Origin: Clostridia bacterium
GTDB lineage: Bacteria > Bacillota > Clostridia > Lachnospirales > Lachnospiraceae
Direction: 5' to 3'
DNA length: 64,000 bases
Assembly (NCBI GenBank): GCA_910575725.1
Contig: CAJTFE010000020.1
Coordinates: 18,382-82,381 of the forward strand
Shown here: positions 15,643 through 23,429 of the stretch, piece after piece
Layout: each line of letters opens with the position of its first letter
Position numbering within the stretch: position 1 is the stretch's first letter
Translations under genes and position numbers: made by a program
The notes under the pieces: model-generated
The model's input: only the letters and a program-made list of their open reading frames with translations
Told to the model about the DNA's origin: nothing
The model's database searches: none

Positions 15643-16486
15643 AGAAAATGTATTAAAGGTGGAAAATGTCACCATGCAGTTCGGCGGCGTTATTGCGGTG
15701 GACAATATGAACCTTGAGGTGGACAAGGGAGAGATCGTATCCCTGATCGGCCCCAACGGTGCGGGAAAGACCACGGCCTTTAATGTGATTACCGGCGTAT
15801 ATGCGCCTACCAACGGCGCTGTTTATTATAAGGGAAATAAGATAATTCAGAATTATCCCCAGGGCAAGATGAAGAAGCTTTACCGGGGTGAGAATCCCAT
15901 GACTTATACAGGGCAGCATGCGGTTGCTCCGACGCCGGATAAGATTACGCGCCTGGGGATTGCAAGGACCTTTCAGAATATCCGTCTTTTTAAGAGCCAG
16001 ACAGTGTTTGAAAATATTCTGATTGCCAAGCATATGCTCCGCACCAGCAATATTTTCACGGCCACCTTCCGGCTGAACGGCAAGGAGGAGGCGCGGATGC
16101 GGAGGGAATCGGAAGAGCTGCTTCATCTGATGGAGCTTGACGATGTGCGGGATGAGCTGGCAACCTCCCTTCCTTACGGCAAGCAGCGTCATCTGGAGAT
16201 TGCCCGTGCCCTGGCTACGAAGCCTGAGCTGCTTCTTTTAGATGAGCCGGCGGCAGGCATGAATCCTCAGGAGACCTTGGAGCTGACCCAGTTTATCGGG
16301 CGGATTCGGGATGAGTTCGGGCTGACGATTTTTATGATTGAGCATCACATGGATCTGGTGATGGAGATTTCTGACCGGATCTACGTACTGGATTTTGGAA
16401 AGCCCATTGCGGAAGGGACGCCGGAGGAGATCCGGAACAATCCGAGGGTAATTGAGGCTTATCTGGGAGGTGCGCAGGATGAGTAA
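15635..16486 (+). CDS. livG: Liv ABC transporter ATP-binding protein LivG
   Basis: Cytoplasmic ATPase subunit, 283 aa. Walker A GPNGAGKTT (near residue 38), Q-loop RTFQNIRLF, signature region LPYGKQRHLEIARAL (a PYGKQ form usual in LivG), Walker B LLLLDEPAAGMNP and the switch histidine in MIEHHMDLVM. The insertion between Walker A and the Q-loop (near 60-105) is typical of LivG. Start ATG 15635 follows GGGAGGAACCTCCC and overlaps livM; the end overlaps livF by eight bases. Confidence 0.95.
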   Translation: MSKENVLKVENVTMQFGGVIAVDNMNLEVDKGEIVSLIGPNGAGKTTAFNVITGVYAPTNGAVYYKGNKIIQNYPQGKMKKLYRGENPMTYTGQHAVAPTPDKITRLGIARTFQNIRLFKSQTVFENILIAKHMLRTSNIFTATFRLNGKEEARMRRESEELLHLMELDDVRDELATSLPYGKQRHLEIARALATKPELLLLDEPAAGMNPQETLELTQFIGRIRDEFGLTIFMIEHHMDLVMEISDRIYVLDFGKPIAEGTPEEIRNNPRVIEAYLGGAQDE

Positions 16487-17198
16487 TATATTGGAAGTAA
16501 AGGATCTGCATGTATCCTATGGCGGAATTAAGGCGGTAAAGGATATTAGTTTTGCAGTGCCAAAGGGCGAGGTTGTAACTTTGATTGGCGCCAACGGAGC
16601 CGGAAAGAGCTCTACCCTGCGCTCCATTGTGGGATTGGTAAAGCCGGAGAGCGGCAGCATCCAGTTTGAGGGTGCACAGCTTGCCGGGCTTCCTACGGAT
16701 CAGATTGTGTCCAAGGGGATTACCCTGGTGCCGGAGGGAAGGCGGGTATTCCCGGATCTGACGGTTCTGGAGAATCTGAAGATTGGGGCTTATATGAGAA
16801 AGGATTCTCTGGAGGAGGATCTGAAATGGGTGCATGATCTGTTTCCAAGGCTTAAGGAGCGTTCCTGGCAGCTTGCCGGAACCCTGTCCGGCGGAGAGCA
16901 GCAGATGCTTGCCATTGGCCGGGCCCTGATGTCCAGGCCGGAGCTGATTATGATGGATGAGCCCTCCCTGGGGCTGGCGCCTATTATTGTGCAGGGCGTA
17001 TTTGACATTATCCGGGAGATCAACAAGCAGGGCGTGACCATCCTCCTGGTGGAGCAGAATGCCAATATGGCATTAAAAGCTGCCAATCAGGGCTATGTAA
17101 TGGAGACCGGACGGATCACCCTCACCGGTACAGGAGCAGAGCTTCTGGAGAATGAGGAAGTGAAGGCGGCTTATCTGGGGAAAGCGAAAGATAAGTAG
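16479..17198 (+). CDS. livF: Liv ABC transporter ATP-binding protein LivF
   Basis: Second ATPase of the importer, 239 aa from the ATG at 16479 (MSNILEVKDLHVSYGG), chosen because GGGAGGTGCGCAGG precedes it; nine more codons are open upstream to 16452 inside livG. Walker A GANGAGKSS, Q-loop region EGRRVFPDLTVLENL, signature LSGGEQQMLAIGRAL, Walker B LIMMDEPSLGLAP and switch VEQNANMAL are all intact. It closes the Liv operon; purA begins 124 bases later with its own promoter. Confidence 0.95.
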   Translation: MSNILEVKDLHVSYGGIKAVKDISFAVPKGEVVTLIGANGAGKSSTLRSIVGLVKPESGSIQFEGAQLAGLPTDQIVSKGITLVPEGRRVFPDLTVLENLKIGAYMRKDSLEEDLKWVHDLFPRLKERSWQLAGTLSGGEQQMLAIGRALMSRPELIMMDEPSLGLAPIIVQGVFDIIREINKQGVTILLVEQNANMALKAANQGYVMETGRITLTGTGAELLENEEVKAAYLGKAKDK

Positions 17199-17204
17199 AA
17201 AAGG

Positions 17205-17233
17205 TTTACAAGAAGAAAAAAAGAATGTATACT
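17205..17233 (+). promoter_or_regulatory. Promoter of purA
   Basis: TTTACA (17205-17210), 17-base spacer, TATACT (17228-17233). It lies directly after the livF stop and starts the transcript near 17240, at the head of the leader variant. Confidence 0.75.
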
Positions 17234-17244
17234 AGTTACCGTCA

Positions 17245-17312
17245 GCGGCTGGAAATGTACCTTTGTTCACGGAGGTACATAATTAGGAATTCTTACGGAA
17301 CTGGAATGGAGG
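17245..17312 (+). promoter_or_regulatory. Element B variant in the purA leader
   Basis: GGCTGGAAAT (17247-17256) is followed by a perfect ATGTACCT/AGGTACAT hairpin (17255-17280) with loop TTGTTCACGG, then CTTACGGAACTGGAATGGAGGA (17292-17313) merging into the ribosome site. The GGCTGGAAAT block and the ACGGAACTGGAAT tail match element B copy 1; the first half of element B is absent. Confidence 0.5.
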
Positions 17313-17322
17313 AGCTAGGATT

Positions 17323-18603
17323 ATGGTAAAAGCAGTTGTTGGAGCAAACTGGGGAGATGAGGGTAAGGGCAAGATTACCGATATGCTGGCCCAGGAGTCG
17401 GACATTATTGTCCGCTTTCAGGGAGGGGCAAACGCAGGCCACACCATTGTGAATAATTATGGAAAGTTTGCCTTGCATACACTTCCTTCTGGCGTATTTT
17501 ATGATCACACAACAAGCATCATCGGCAACGGGGTTGCGCTCAATATTCCGGTGCTGTTCCGGGAGATCCAGAGCATCGTGGAGCGGGGCGTTCCGTCTCC
17601 GAAGATTCTGGTGTCCGATCGGGCGCAGATGGTGATGTCTTACCATATTCTCTTCGATCAGTGCGAGGAGGAGCGTCTGGGCGGAAAGTCCTTTGGCTCT
17701 ACCAAGTCGGGGATTGCTCCCTTTTATTCGGATAAATTCGCAAAAATCGGTTTTCAGGTAAGCGAGCTGTTTGCCGGGGAGAGCTATCTTCGGGAGAAGA
17801 TTGCCAATGTGTGCATTCAGAAGAACACGCTGCTGGAGCATCTGTATCACAAGCCGGCTCTTAACCAGGAGGAGCTCTATGAGGAGCTGATGGAGTATAA
17901 GAGGATGGTGGAGCCCTATGTGTGCGATACCTCTGCCTTTCTTTATAAGGCCATTCAGGAAGGAAAGACCATACTTTTGGAGGGGCAGCTGGGATCTATG
18001 AAGGATCCGGATCACGGCATTTATCCCATGGTAACCTCTTCTTCTACGCTGGCTGCTTACGGCGCTATCGGGGCCGGGATTCCGCCCTATGAGATCAAGG
18101 AGATTGTGACTGTGTGCAAGGCTTATTCCAGCGCAGTGGGAGCAGGAGCTTTTGTCAGTGAGATTTTCGGGGATGAGGCGGACGAGCTTCGAAGACGGGG
18201 CGGCGACGGCGGAGAGTTTGGAGCCACTACGGGACGTCCCCGGAGAGTGGGCTGGTTCGACTGCGTGGCTTCCCGGTACGGATGCCGGATACAGGGAACT
18301 ACGGATGTGGCTTTTACAGTGCTGGATGTACTGGGATATCTTGAGGAGATTCCGGTCTGCGTGGGCTATGAGATTGACGGCCAGGTGACGAAGGACTTCC
18401 CCGTACCTTATCTTCTTGAGAAGGCAAAGCCGGTATTTGAGACGCTTCCCGGCTGGAAATGCGATATCCGGGGGATTAAGAAGTATGAGGAGCTGCCGGA
18501 GAACTGCCGGAAGTATATTGAGTTTGTTGAGCGGCAGATAGAGTGCCCGATCACGATGGTTTCCAATGGGCCGGGCAGAGATGACATTATATATCGGAAG
18601 TAG
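17323..18603 (+). CDS. purA: Adenylosuccinate synthetase
   Basis: Joins IMP and aspartate with GTP to give adenylosuccinate, the first committed step to AMP. It is 426 aa, full length. Motifs: GANWGDEGKGKITDML at the N-terminus (P-loop-like, catalytic Asp and Lys), RFQGGANAGHTI with the catalytic His near residue 41, GSTKSGIAPFYSDK, LLEGQLGSMKDPDHGIYP, TTGRPRRVGWFD near 300, and the C-terminal guanine-binding VSNGPGRD. It has its own promoter and leader at 17205-17312. The HAD gene follows after three bases. Confidence 0.96.
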   Translation: MVKAVVGANWGDEGKGKITDMLAQESDIIVRFQGGANAGHTIVNNYGKFALHTLPSGVFYDHTTSIIGNGVALNIPVLFREIQSIVERGVPSPKILVSDRAQMVMSYHILFDQCEEERLGGKSFGSTKSGIAPFYSDKFAKIGFQVSELFAGESYLREKIANVCIQKNTLLEHLYHKPALNQEELYEELMEYKRMVEPYVCDTSAFLYKAIQEGKTILLEGQLGSMKDPDHGIYPMVTSSSTLAAYGAIGAGIPPYEIKEIVTVCKAYSSAVGAGAFVSEIFGDEADELRRRGGDGGEFGATTGRPRRVGWFDCVASRYGCRIQGTTDVAFTVLDVLGYLEEIPVCVGYEIDGQVTKDFPVPYLLEKAKPVFETLPGWKCDIRGIKKYEELPENCRKYIEFVERQIECPITMVSNGPGRDDIIYRK

Positions 18604-18606
18604 GCT

Positions 18607-19212
18607 ATGAAGATTACAACTATTATATTTGATTTGGGAAGAGTGCTGGTCGGATACGGCTGGGAAGCGTATCTAAGGAAGCTTGTTCCGGAACCGGCGG
18701 CATATGAGGCAGTGGAACGGGCAGTATTCAAAAGCCCTGCCTGGGTAGAGCATGACAAAGGGCTTTTGGGCAGGGAAGAGGAGATTATGGACTTTGTGGC
18801 GGCGGCTCCGGAGTATGAGAAGGAGATCCGCGCAGTCTATGAGAATCTGGGAGAGTGTACCTGGAGCCTTGATTATGCCGTTCCCTGGATTCAGGAGCTG
18901 AAGGAGAAGGGATACCGGGTGTATGCCCTTTCTAACTGGCCGGAGCATATTTATCAGCAGCGCGGGGATAAGCTTGATTTGCTGGAGCTGATGGACGGGT
19001 ATTTTCTTTCCTTTCAGGAGCATTTGATCAAACCGGATGAAAAGGCGTTTCTGCGGCTGATGGAAAAGTATGGGATAGAGCCGGGGGAAGCGGTGTTTCT
19101 GGACGATACCAGGGCGAATGTCCTGGCGGCGGAAAGGCTTGGGATTCACGGGATTCTGTTCACTTCCCAGCAGCAGGCCAGGGAGGAATTGGCGAAGCTT
19201 GGCGTCCAATAG
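18607..19212 (+). CDS. HAD-superfamily phosphatase, YihX-like
   Basis: A 201-aa cytosolic hydrolase of HAD subfamily IA. Motif I is IIFDLGRVLVGYG, where the second Asp of DxDxT is Gly, as in the FDLGNV group that includes E. coli YihX (sugar-phosphate phosphatase). Motif II is YALSNWPEHI, the motif III lysine lies in HLIKPDEKAF, and motif IV is VFLDDTRANV. The cap helices near residues 15-90 are small. It begins three bases after the purA stop, so it is co-transcribed; a nucleotide or sugar phosphate substrate is possible but not shown. Confidence 0.85.
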   Translation: MKITTIIFDLGRVLVGYGWEAYLRKLVPEPAAYEAVERAVFKSPAWVEHDKGLLGREEEIMDFVAAAPEYEKEIRAVYENLGECTWSLDYAVPWIQELKEKGYRVYALSNWPEHIYQQRGDKLDLLELMDGYFLSFQEHLIKPDEKAFLRLMEKYGIEPGEAVFLDDTRANVLAAERLGIHGILFTSQQQAREELAKLGVQ

Positions 19213-19270
19213 GCGCTGCATCAATGCATGCCTATGGAACTGGCGGAACTTCGCCCGATAAGGCAGAAAT

Positions 19271-19315
19271 AAAAAAGCAGGCGGCAGTTATTTTTGACTG
19301 CACAGCCTGCTTTTT
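19271..19315. terminator. Bidirectional terminator between HAD gene and Rpn gene
   Basis: AAAAAAGCAGGC with inner GGCAGT pairs with GACTGC and AGCCTGCTTTTT. The A and T runs on both sides let it serve the convergent genes on each strand. Confidence 0.85.
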
Positions 19316-19321
19316 CGCATG

Positions 19322-19570
19322 CTATTCCTTTTTTGCAGGTATCTTGTGTTCCCGGGCTACTTTTTCAACCTTTTCTTCCGGCATCATTAAAAGACGGGCG
19401 GTCTTTGGGATGCTGTGGGTAGAGGTCAGAGCATTCTTGATGACAAGTTCGATACCTTGTTCCATACCTTGTTCCATACCCTGTTCCAATCCTTCTTTCC
19501 GGCCCTCTTCAATCGCTTCCTTCCGCAGATATTCTCGTTCCGCTTTCTCGTCATATTCTTCCAACAGCAT
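19322..19570 (-). CDS. Possible intragenic C-terminal product of the Rpn gene (RpnS-like), 82 aa
   Basis: In frame with the Rpn gene, GGAGG (19579-19583, reverse strand) lies exactly eight bases before an ATG at 19570, giving a product that begins MLLEEYDEKAEREYLRKEAI and ends with the gene. The paralogue at 48472 keeps the same GGAGG-N8-ATG. In characterised E. coli Rpn systems, a C-terminal product translated from inside the gene blocks the nuclease. That this happens here is inference from the conserved internal ribosome site. Confidence 0.5.
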   Translation of the reverse strand: MLLEEYDEKAEREYLRKEAIEEGRKEGLEQGMEQGMEQGIELVIKNALTSTHSIPKTARLLMMPEEKVEKVAREHKIPAKKE

Positions 19571-20269
19571 ACTACGCACCTCCGCTTGATTTCTCCGCAA
19601 AATGTCTGCAAGTATTCCGTGCTTCAGACAGTATTCTATCGCCTGTCCCAGGGCCTTCTCCAATATCATTCCTTTTTGAAGATTCTTCCGGATCTCCCTT
19701 ATAAACTCCGCATACTCCTGCAGCCTTCTGCATTTCTCCATCAGCTCCCGGTTATGGCCGCTGTTGATATTCAGAATAAGGGCCTTGCATTCCAGAGCCG
19801 GCTCCCTTCCCTCACGCCCTGTTTCATAGGCTTCCGACAGCCGAAGCTCCATCCGATCCGCTTCCTTTTCCAATCCATTGTAGAAGACTATGTAATTGGG
19901 AAAGGGCAGCGGAATGCGTGTGTTCCCGGTCAGCCGGTATCCCCTGTCATTGATATACCGTTCATACAGCTCTGCAAAGTAGAGCAGGCCGCGCAAGGGC
20001 ATATTGGGGTTCCAGGTACTCTGGTGCTCATAGAGATTCATGGAGGCTCCCACCAGGAAGGACAGATCATTTTTCATCTTTAAGTAAATTACATTTTCCA
20101 GGGTATTGATCTCCAGATCATCCGGATTCCCGTAATCGGTACCGTTGACTGCGTTGTAGAGAGACAGCAGATCCTTCTTATCATGGAAAATGAACCGGAA
20201 GAGCGTATCCTTATACTTTCGGTTGGCACGTCTCCGTATACGGAATACGTTGCTTATTTTAAGTTTCAA
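19322..20269 (-). CDS. Rpn-family PD-(D/E)XK nuclease (paralogue 1)
   Basis: A 315-aa protein of the recombination-promoting nuclease/putative transposase family. Near the N-terminus is NRKYKDTLFRFIFHDKKDLL; the nuclease core continues with LENVIYLKMKNDLSFLV and MNLYEHQSTWNPNMP (ExQ in place of ExK), then RIPLPFPNYIVFYNG. The C-terminus has the family's charged tail with short repeats (GLEQGMEQGMEQGIE). The start is a TTG at 20269 after AAGGAGAACAAA, matching the paralogue at 48472. The two share most of their sequence and about 90 bases of upstream DNA. A second start with its own ribosome site lies inside at 19570. In E. coli such genes act in phage defence or recombination; the role here is inferred. 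Confidence 0.85.
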   Translation of the reverse strand: MKLKISNVFRIRRRANRKYKDTLFRFIFHDKKDLLSLYNAVNGTDYGNPDDLEINTLENVIYLKMKNDLSFLVGASMNLYEHQSTWNPNMPLRGLLYFAELYERYINDRGYRLTGNTRIPLPFPNYIVFYNGLEKEADRMELRLSEAYETGREGREPALECKALILNINSGHNRELMEKCRRLQEYAEFIREIRKNLQKGMILEKALGQAIEYCLKHGILADILRRNQAEVRSMLLEEYDEKAEREYLRKEAIEEGRKEGLEQGMEQGMEQGIELVIKNALTSTHSIPKTARLLMMPEEKVEKVAREHKIPAKKE

Positions 20270-20283
20270 TTTGTTCTCCTTTC

Positions 20284-20312
20284 ATTATACGGTTTTCTCA
20301 TTTATCCTGCAA
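20284..20312 (-). promoter_or_regulatory. Promoter of Rpn paralogue 1
   Basis: On the reverse strand TTGCAG (20307-20312), 17-base spacer, TATAAT (20284-20289). The -10 is only 14 bases before the TTG start, so transcription would begin inside or next to the ribosome site. The paralogue at 48472 has the identical layout. The rest of the gap 20313-20578 holds only a degenerate GTGCAC...GTTCAC inverted repeat (20457-20493). Confidence 0.55.
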
Positions 20313-20578
20313 GACCGTAAAAAACAATCATAGGCATCACACTCACTTTTTAATTGGGGGCGATAAACAGCTTAAGCAGCAGTCCGCATATTTGAACGCG
20401 TTGTTGGGAAACAGAAAGCAGAAATACTTTCTGTGAGACGACCCTCCGTGCACAAAACCGGGTATTTCCTTGTTCACGAAGAGTACTATATTAGGATAAC
20501 ATAATCGTTGCTGATCTGCAAGTTGTATTTGGAAAAATATGTAATTTAATTCAACAGTAAGACAGAAGAGATAGAGGA

Positions 20579-20776
20579 TTACTTTTTCAAAAACCGGTAC
20601 ACAAGGATATAGGCATAGAGAAAGCAGGGGATGACAACGGTACATACAAGGGAAGCCTTGAGCCAGTCCCTGGAGGCCGTCGGATCCGTGAAGGCGAGAA
20701 CAAAGGTGATAAGGTACATGCCTGCTAAGAGCAGTGCGCCTGCGAGGGCAAGGATGCGTTTAAGCTTTTTTAACAT
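20579..20776 (-). CDS. Small membrane protein, 65 aa, unknown function
   Basis: The protein has a basic N-terminus (MLKKLKR), a first hydrophobic helix (ILALAGALLLAGMYLITFVLAF), a short polar loop (TDPTASRDWLKAS) and a second helix ending in VYRFLKK. Both termini are therefore predicted to be cytoplasmic. AGGAGG seven bases before the ATG supports the start at 20776. I do not recognise a named family. It stands alone on the reverse strand between the Rpn gene and the SARP region, and no partner can be inferred. Confidence 0.7.
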   Translation of the reverse strand: MLKKLKRILALAGALLLAGMYLITFVLAFTDPTASRDWLKASLVCTVVIPCFLYAYILVYRFLKK

Positions 20777-20903
20777 GGGGGCCTCCTGGGATTTTGTTAG
20801 GTTTATGTCCTTTTCTGCTACTAAGATAACACACCTTGAAAAAGAAGTATAGATTTTTTCAACTTTTTTGTATAAAGCCGGAATAACGGGTCATAATAGA
20901 ATT

Positions 20904-20982
20904 AGACAAAAGAGAAACGAATTACTTATATCCTCCCCTTTAGTAAAATCCTCACCGCGGCAGCGCGGTGAGGATTTTTTTT
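20904..20982 (+). ncRNA. Candidate small RNA with anti-Shine-Dalgarno motif
   Basis: A weak promoter TTGTAT-N18-CATAAT (20868-20897) would start a transcript of about 80 nt. It has an unstructured A-rich 5' part, then TCCTCCCCTTT (20931-20941) and a strong terminator at 20947. No ORF fits. C-rich CCUCCCC motifs next to a terminator are usual in Gram-positive sRNAs that block ribosome sites. No other gene explains a terminator on this strand here. Confidence 0.4.
20947..20982 (+). terminator. Strong intrinsic terminator
   Basis: AATCCTCACCGCG pairs perfectly with CGCGGTGAGGATT around GCAG, followed by eight T. No coding gene on the + strand reads into it from the left. Confidence 0.85.
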
Positions 20983-21011
20983 GAACAGAGAAAAAAGTAA
21001 ATATATAGAAA

Positions 21012-21053
21012 AATTTCACAAAAAAGCAATTACAGAGTAAAATTTTCACAAAC
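21012..21053 (+). promoter_or_regulatory. Direct repeats upstream of SARP gene 1
   Basis: AAATTTCACAAA and AAATTTTCACAAA occur about 30 bases apart (near 21012 and 21041) in an AT-rich stretch 50-80 bases before the promoter. SARP proteins bind direct repeats, so autoregulation is possible; this is speculative. The remainder of 20985-21217 is AT-rich and otherwise featureless. Confidence 0.25.
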
Positions 21054-21089
21054 TATATTAAAATTTTGTACCTAAAATCCGCAATCTAA

Positions 21090-21118
21090 TTGGACTTTAA
21101 TTTATTATATGTTATAAT
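21090..21118 (+). promoter_or_regulatory. Promoter of SARP gene 1
   Basis: TTGGAC (21090-21095), 17 bases, TATAAT (21113-21118), about 100 bases before the start at 21218. Confidence 0.5.
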
Positions 21119-21217
21119 AGTTAAACTGGTTTAGAAATGCTCAATAGACGAAAAGACATTGAGAAAAAAGATTTTCAGAGAATCACATACAACATTTTAA
21201 CTTCCGGGGGGACAGGT

Positions 21218-22528
21218 ATGGAAAAAGAGAATTGTCTGAAAGTCCAGATGCTGGGGGATTTTATTATAACCTATAAGGGAAAAATAGTACAGCTGGGGAA
21301 GAATCAGACAACAAAGGCCCTGCAGCTTTTACAGCTGCTTCTGTATGCAGGTTCTCAGGGAATTACCAGACTGCAGCTGATGGAACGGCTCTATGGCAGC
21401 GATATGGAGGGAGACCATGCCAATAATCTGCGCGTGACAGTTTTTCATCTGCGCAGGCTGCTGAAAAATTCAGAGCTGCCGAAGGAGCAGTATATCCGTA
21501 CCGAGGACGGGCGTTACCGCTTCGAGAGCTCTTTCCCTATAGAGATAGACGTAGTCCAGTTTGAACATCTGCTGGAGCAGGCAGATAAAGCGGGAGCCTG
21601 TGAACAAAGACTTGAGCTTTTGAAGAAGGCGTGCTATTATTATAAAGGATATTTCCTGCCGGCGCTGTCCGCTGAGGAATGGGTGATTGTGGCGGGAATT
21701 CATTTTCAGAATCTGTATTTTGCTGCATTGGAAGAGGTCTGCGGCCAGATGAAGCGGCGCAGAGAATTTACAGAGCTCTTGGAGCTCTGCAGCCGTGCTG
21801 CGTCTCTTTACCCCTTCGATGAGTGGCAGGTTTATCAGATTGAATGCCTGCTTGGGCTGGAACGGCCCAAGGAAGCGATGGCTCTCTATGAGAAGACCAC
21901 AGAGATGTACTTTGATGAGCTGGATATGCCTCCGTCGGAACGCATGGTGGAGTGCTTCCGCCAGATGAGCAGCCAGATTCAGCTGAATACAGGTGATTTT
22001 AATGAGATTCATAAGATGCTGCGGGAGGAACCGCGTCTTGGCGGCGCTTATTACTGTACCTATCCGAGCTTTATGGACATTTACCGCATCATTGTGCGGA
22101 TTATGGAGCGGTCGGGACAGTCGGTTTACCTTTTGCTGTGCACGGTTCTGGACGAGCGGCAGCGGCAGATGGAGGATTCCGAAGGGCTGAAGAGAATCAC
22201 GGAATGTCTGGCAGAGGCGATTCAGGAGACTCTGCGCCGGGGAGATACGTTTACCCGTTACAACATAAGCCAGTATCTGGTACTTCTTACGGGAGTATGC
22301 CGGGAGGACTGCCATATTGCGACCAGCCGGATTGATGCCTGTTTCCGGAAAAAAGTGAGCAGCCGGCGGGTACATGTGAATTACCGTGTTGCATCGATTG
22401 CCGATATACCGGGAATTCGCAGTGAGAGCTTTGTGGATTCCGGGCAGGCGGTGAATTGGGAGGAAAAGAATGGGTTTAAGGAACTGGATAGTGCTTCTGA
22501 CAGCCCTTTGTCTGATGGCGGGCTGTAA
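21218..22528 (+). CDS. SARP-like regulator with BTAD domain and degenerate GGDEF-like C-terminus
   Basis: A 436-aa transcription regulator. Residues 1-95 look like an OmpR/SARP winged helix (LKVQMLGDFIITYKGK, NNLRVTVFHLRRLLK). Residues 105-260 form a BTAD helical repeat domain (IDVVQFEHLLEQAD, YPFDEWQVYQIECLLGLERP). The C-terminal part (near 285-410) ends in LRRGDTFTRYNISQYLVLL followed by an ATSRIDACF helix, which aligns with the RxxDxxxRxGGDEFxxLL core of diguanylate cyclases but lacks GGDEF. The start at 21218 (MEKENCLKV) follows GGGGGG; the frame is open to 21137. It heads the pilus region and overlaps the next gene by 59 bases. A homologue is at 42189. Confidence 0.75.
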   Translation: MEKENCLKVQMLGDFIITYKGKIVQLGKNQTTKALQLLQLLLYAGSQGITRLQLMERLYGSDMEGDHANNLRVTVFHLRRLLKNSELPKEQYIRTEDGRYRFESSFPIEIDVVQFEHLLEQADKAGACEQRLELLKKACYYYKGYFLPALSAEEWVIVAGIHFQNLYFAALEEVCGQMKRRREFTELLELCSRAASLYPFDEWQVYQIECLLGLERPKEAMALYEKTTEMYFDELDMPPSERMVECFRQMSSQIQLNTGDFNEIHKMLREEPRLGGAYYCTYPSFMDIYRIIVRIMERSGQSVYLLLCTVLDERQRQMEDSEGLKRITECLAEAIQETLRRGDTFTRYNISQYLVLLTGVCREDCHIATSRIDACFRKKVSSRRVHVNYRVASIADIPGIRSESFVDSGQAVNWEEKNGFKELDSASDSPLSDGGL

Positions 22529-23396
22529 AAAGGCTGGCTCTGAGGAGCAGTTCCCCAATAAGAATATAGAAAGTGTGGAAGCCAAAAGCCCTCTGTCGGA
22601 TACGCAGGGGGATTTTCAAGTGGTAGAACCGGGCTCTGTCTATACCGGGCCTATTGAGATACCCCTTCCGGAGGCGTCCGGCCAGGTGGTATATGAGGAG
22701 AACGGTATTACCGTAGATGCCAGCAATACCGAGGACGGCTATCTGATGGTAAAAGGGTTTGCATCGGATACGCGGCTGAAGGTGCAGATAACTTTAAATG
22801 AAGAGACCTATACCTACGATCTGAACCAGGAGCAGGAATACGAGGTATATCCCCTTCAGATGGGGAACGGAACCTATGGGGTCCAGGTATTCCAGCAGGT
22901 GGAGGGAACCTCCTACAGCCCTGTCTATTACACGGAGGTGGAGGTAGAGATGCCGGATACGGACCGGGTATTTTTGTATCCCAGCCAGTATGTGTGGTAT
23001 ACCAACGATAAGAATGCGGTAAAGCTTTCCTATGATTTATGTGCAGAGCTGGATTCCGACAAGGAGAAAGCGGAGCGTCTCTACGATTATATTGTAAATC
23101 TCCTTACCTACGATTATGAGAAGGCGGCTACGGTGGAGAAGGGGTATCTTCCGGATGTGGATGCTACCCTTCAGGAGAGGAAAGGCATCTGCTTTGATTA
23201 TTCTGCGCTGTTTGCAGCCATGCTCCGGGCACAGGATATTCCGGTGCGGCTGGCGATCGGATATGTACAGCCGGATAATATCTATCATGCCTGGAACCAG
23301 GTATATCTGGACGGGGAATGGGTGTGGATGGATTCTACATTTGGTCCAGAATCCGCCTATACGGAAGAGAATTATACAAAAGAACGACAGTATTAG
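22470..23396 (+). CDS. Transglutaminase-like lipoprotein
   Basis: A 308-aa exported protein with lipoprotein signal MGLRNWIVLLTALCLMAGC (lipobox Cys19). Residues near 45-165 look like a beta-rich domain. A C-terminal transglutaminase-like fold has the Cys-His-Asp triad in RKGICFDYSALFAAMLR (near 241), IYHAWNQV (near 273) and WVWMDSTFG (near 288). Such proteins are proteases, amidases or cross-linkers; the substrate is unknown. GGGAGG lies six bases before the ATG, inside the SARP gene, so translation is coupled. The pilC-like gene follows, which suggests a role at the cell surface with the pilus. Confidence 0.8.
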   Translation: MGLRNWIVLLTALCLMAGCKKAGSEEQFPNKNIESVEAKSPLSDTQGDFQVVEPGSVYTGPIEIPLPEASGQVVYEENGITVDASNTEDGYLMVKGFASDTRLKVQITLNEETYTYDLNQEQEYEVYPLQMGNGTYGVQVFQQVEGTSYSPVYYTEVEVEMPDTDRVFLYPSQYVWYTNDKNAVKLSYDLCAELDSDKEKAERLYDYIVNLLTYDYEKAATVEKGYLPDVDATLQERKGICFDYSALFAAMLRAQDIPVRLAIGYVQPDNIYHAWNQVYLDGEWVWMDSTFGPESAYTEENYTKERQY

Positions 23397-23429
23397 AGGG
23401 GAGTGGAAAGGGAAATGGGAGAAAAGAAG

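Noticed and set aside
20457..20493. Possible further copy of element B (GTGCACAAAA...TTGTTCACG)
   Set aside because: It lacks the GGCTGGAAAT block and the ACGGAACT tail and does not precede a gene on that strand; at best a decayed copy.
21470..22585. A 371-codon reverse-strand frame across SARP gene 1
   Set aside because: The + strand frame has clear winged-helix and BTAD features and a ribosome site; the reverse frame has neither.
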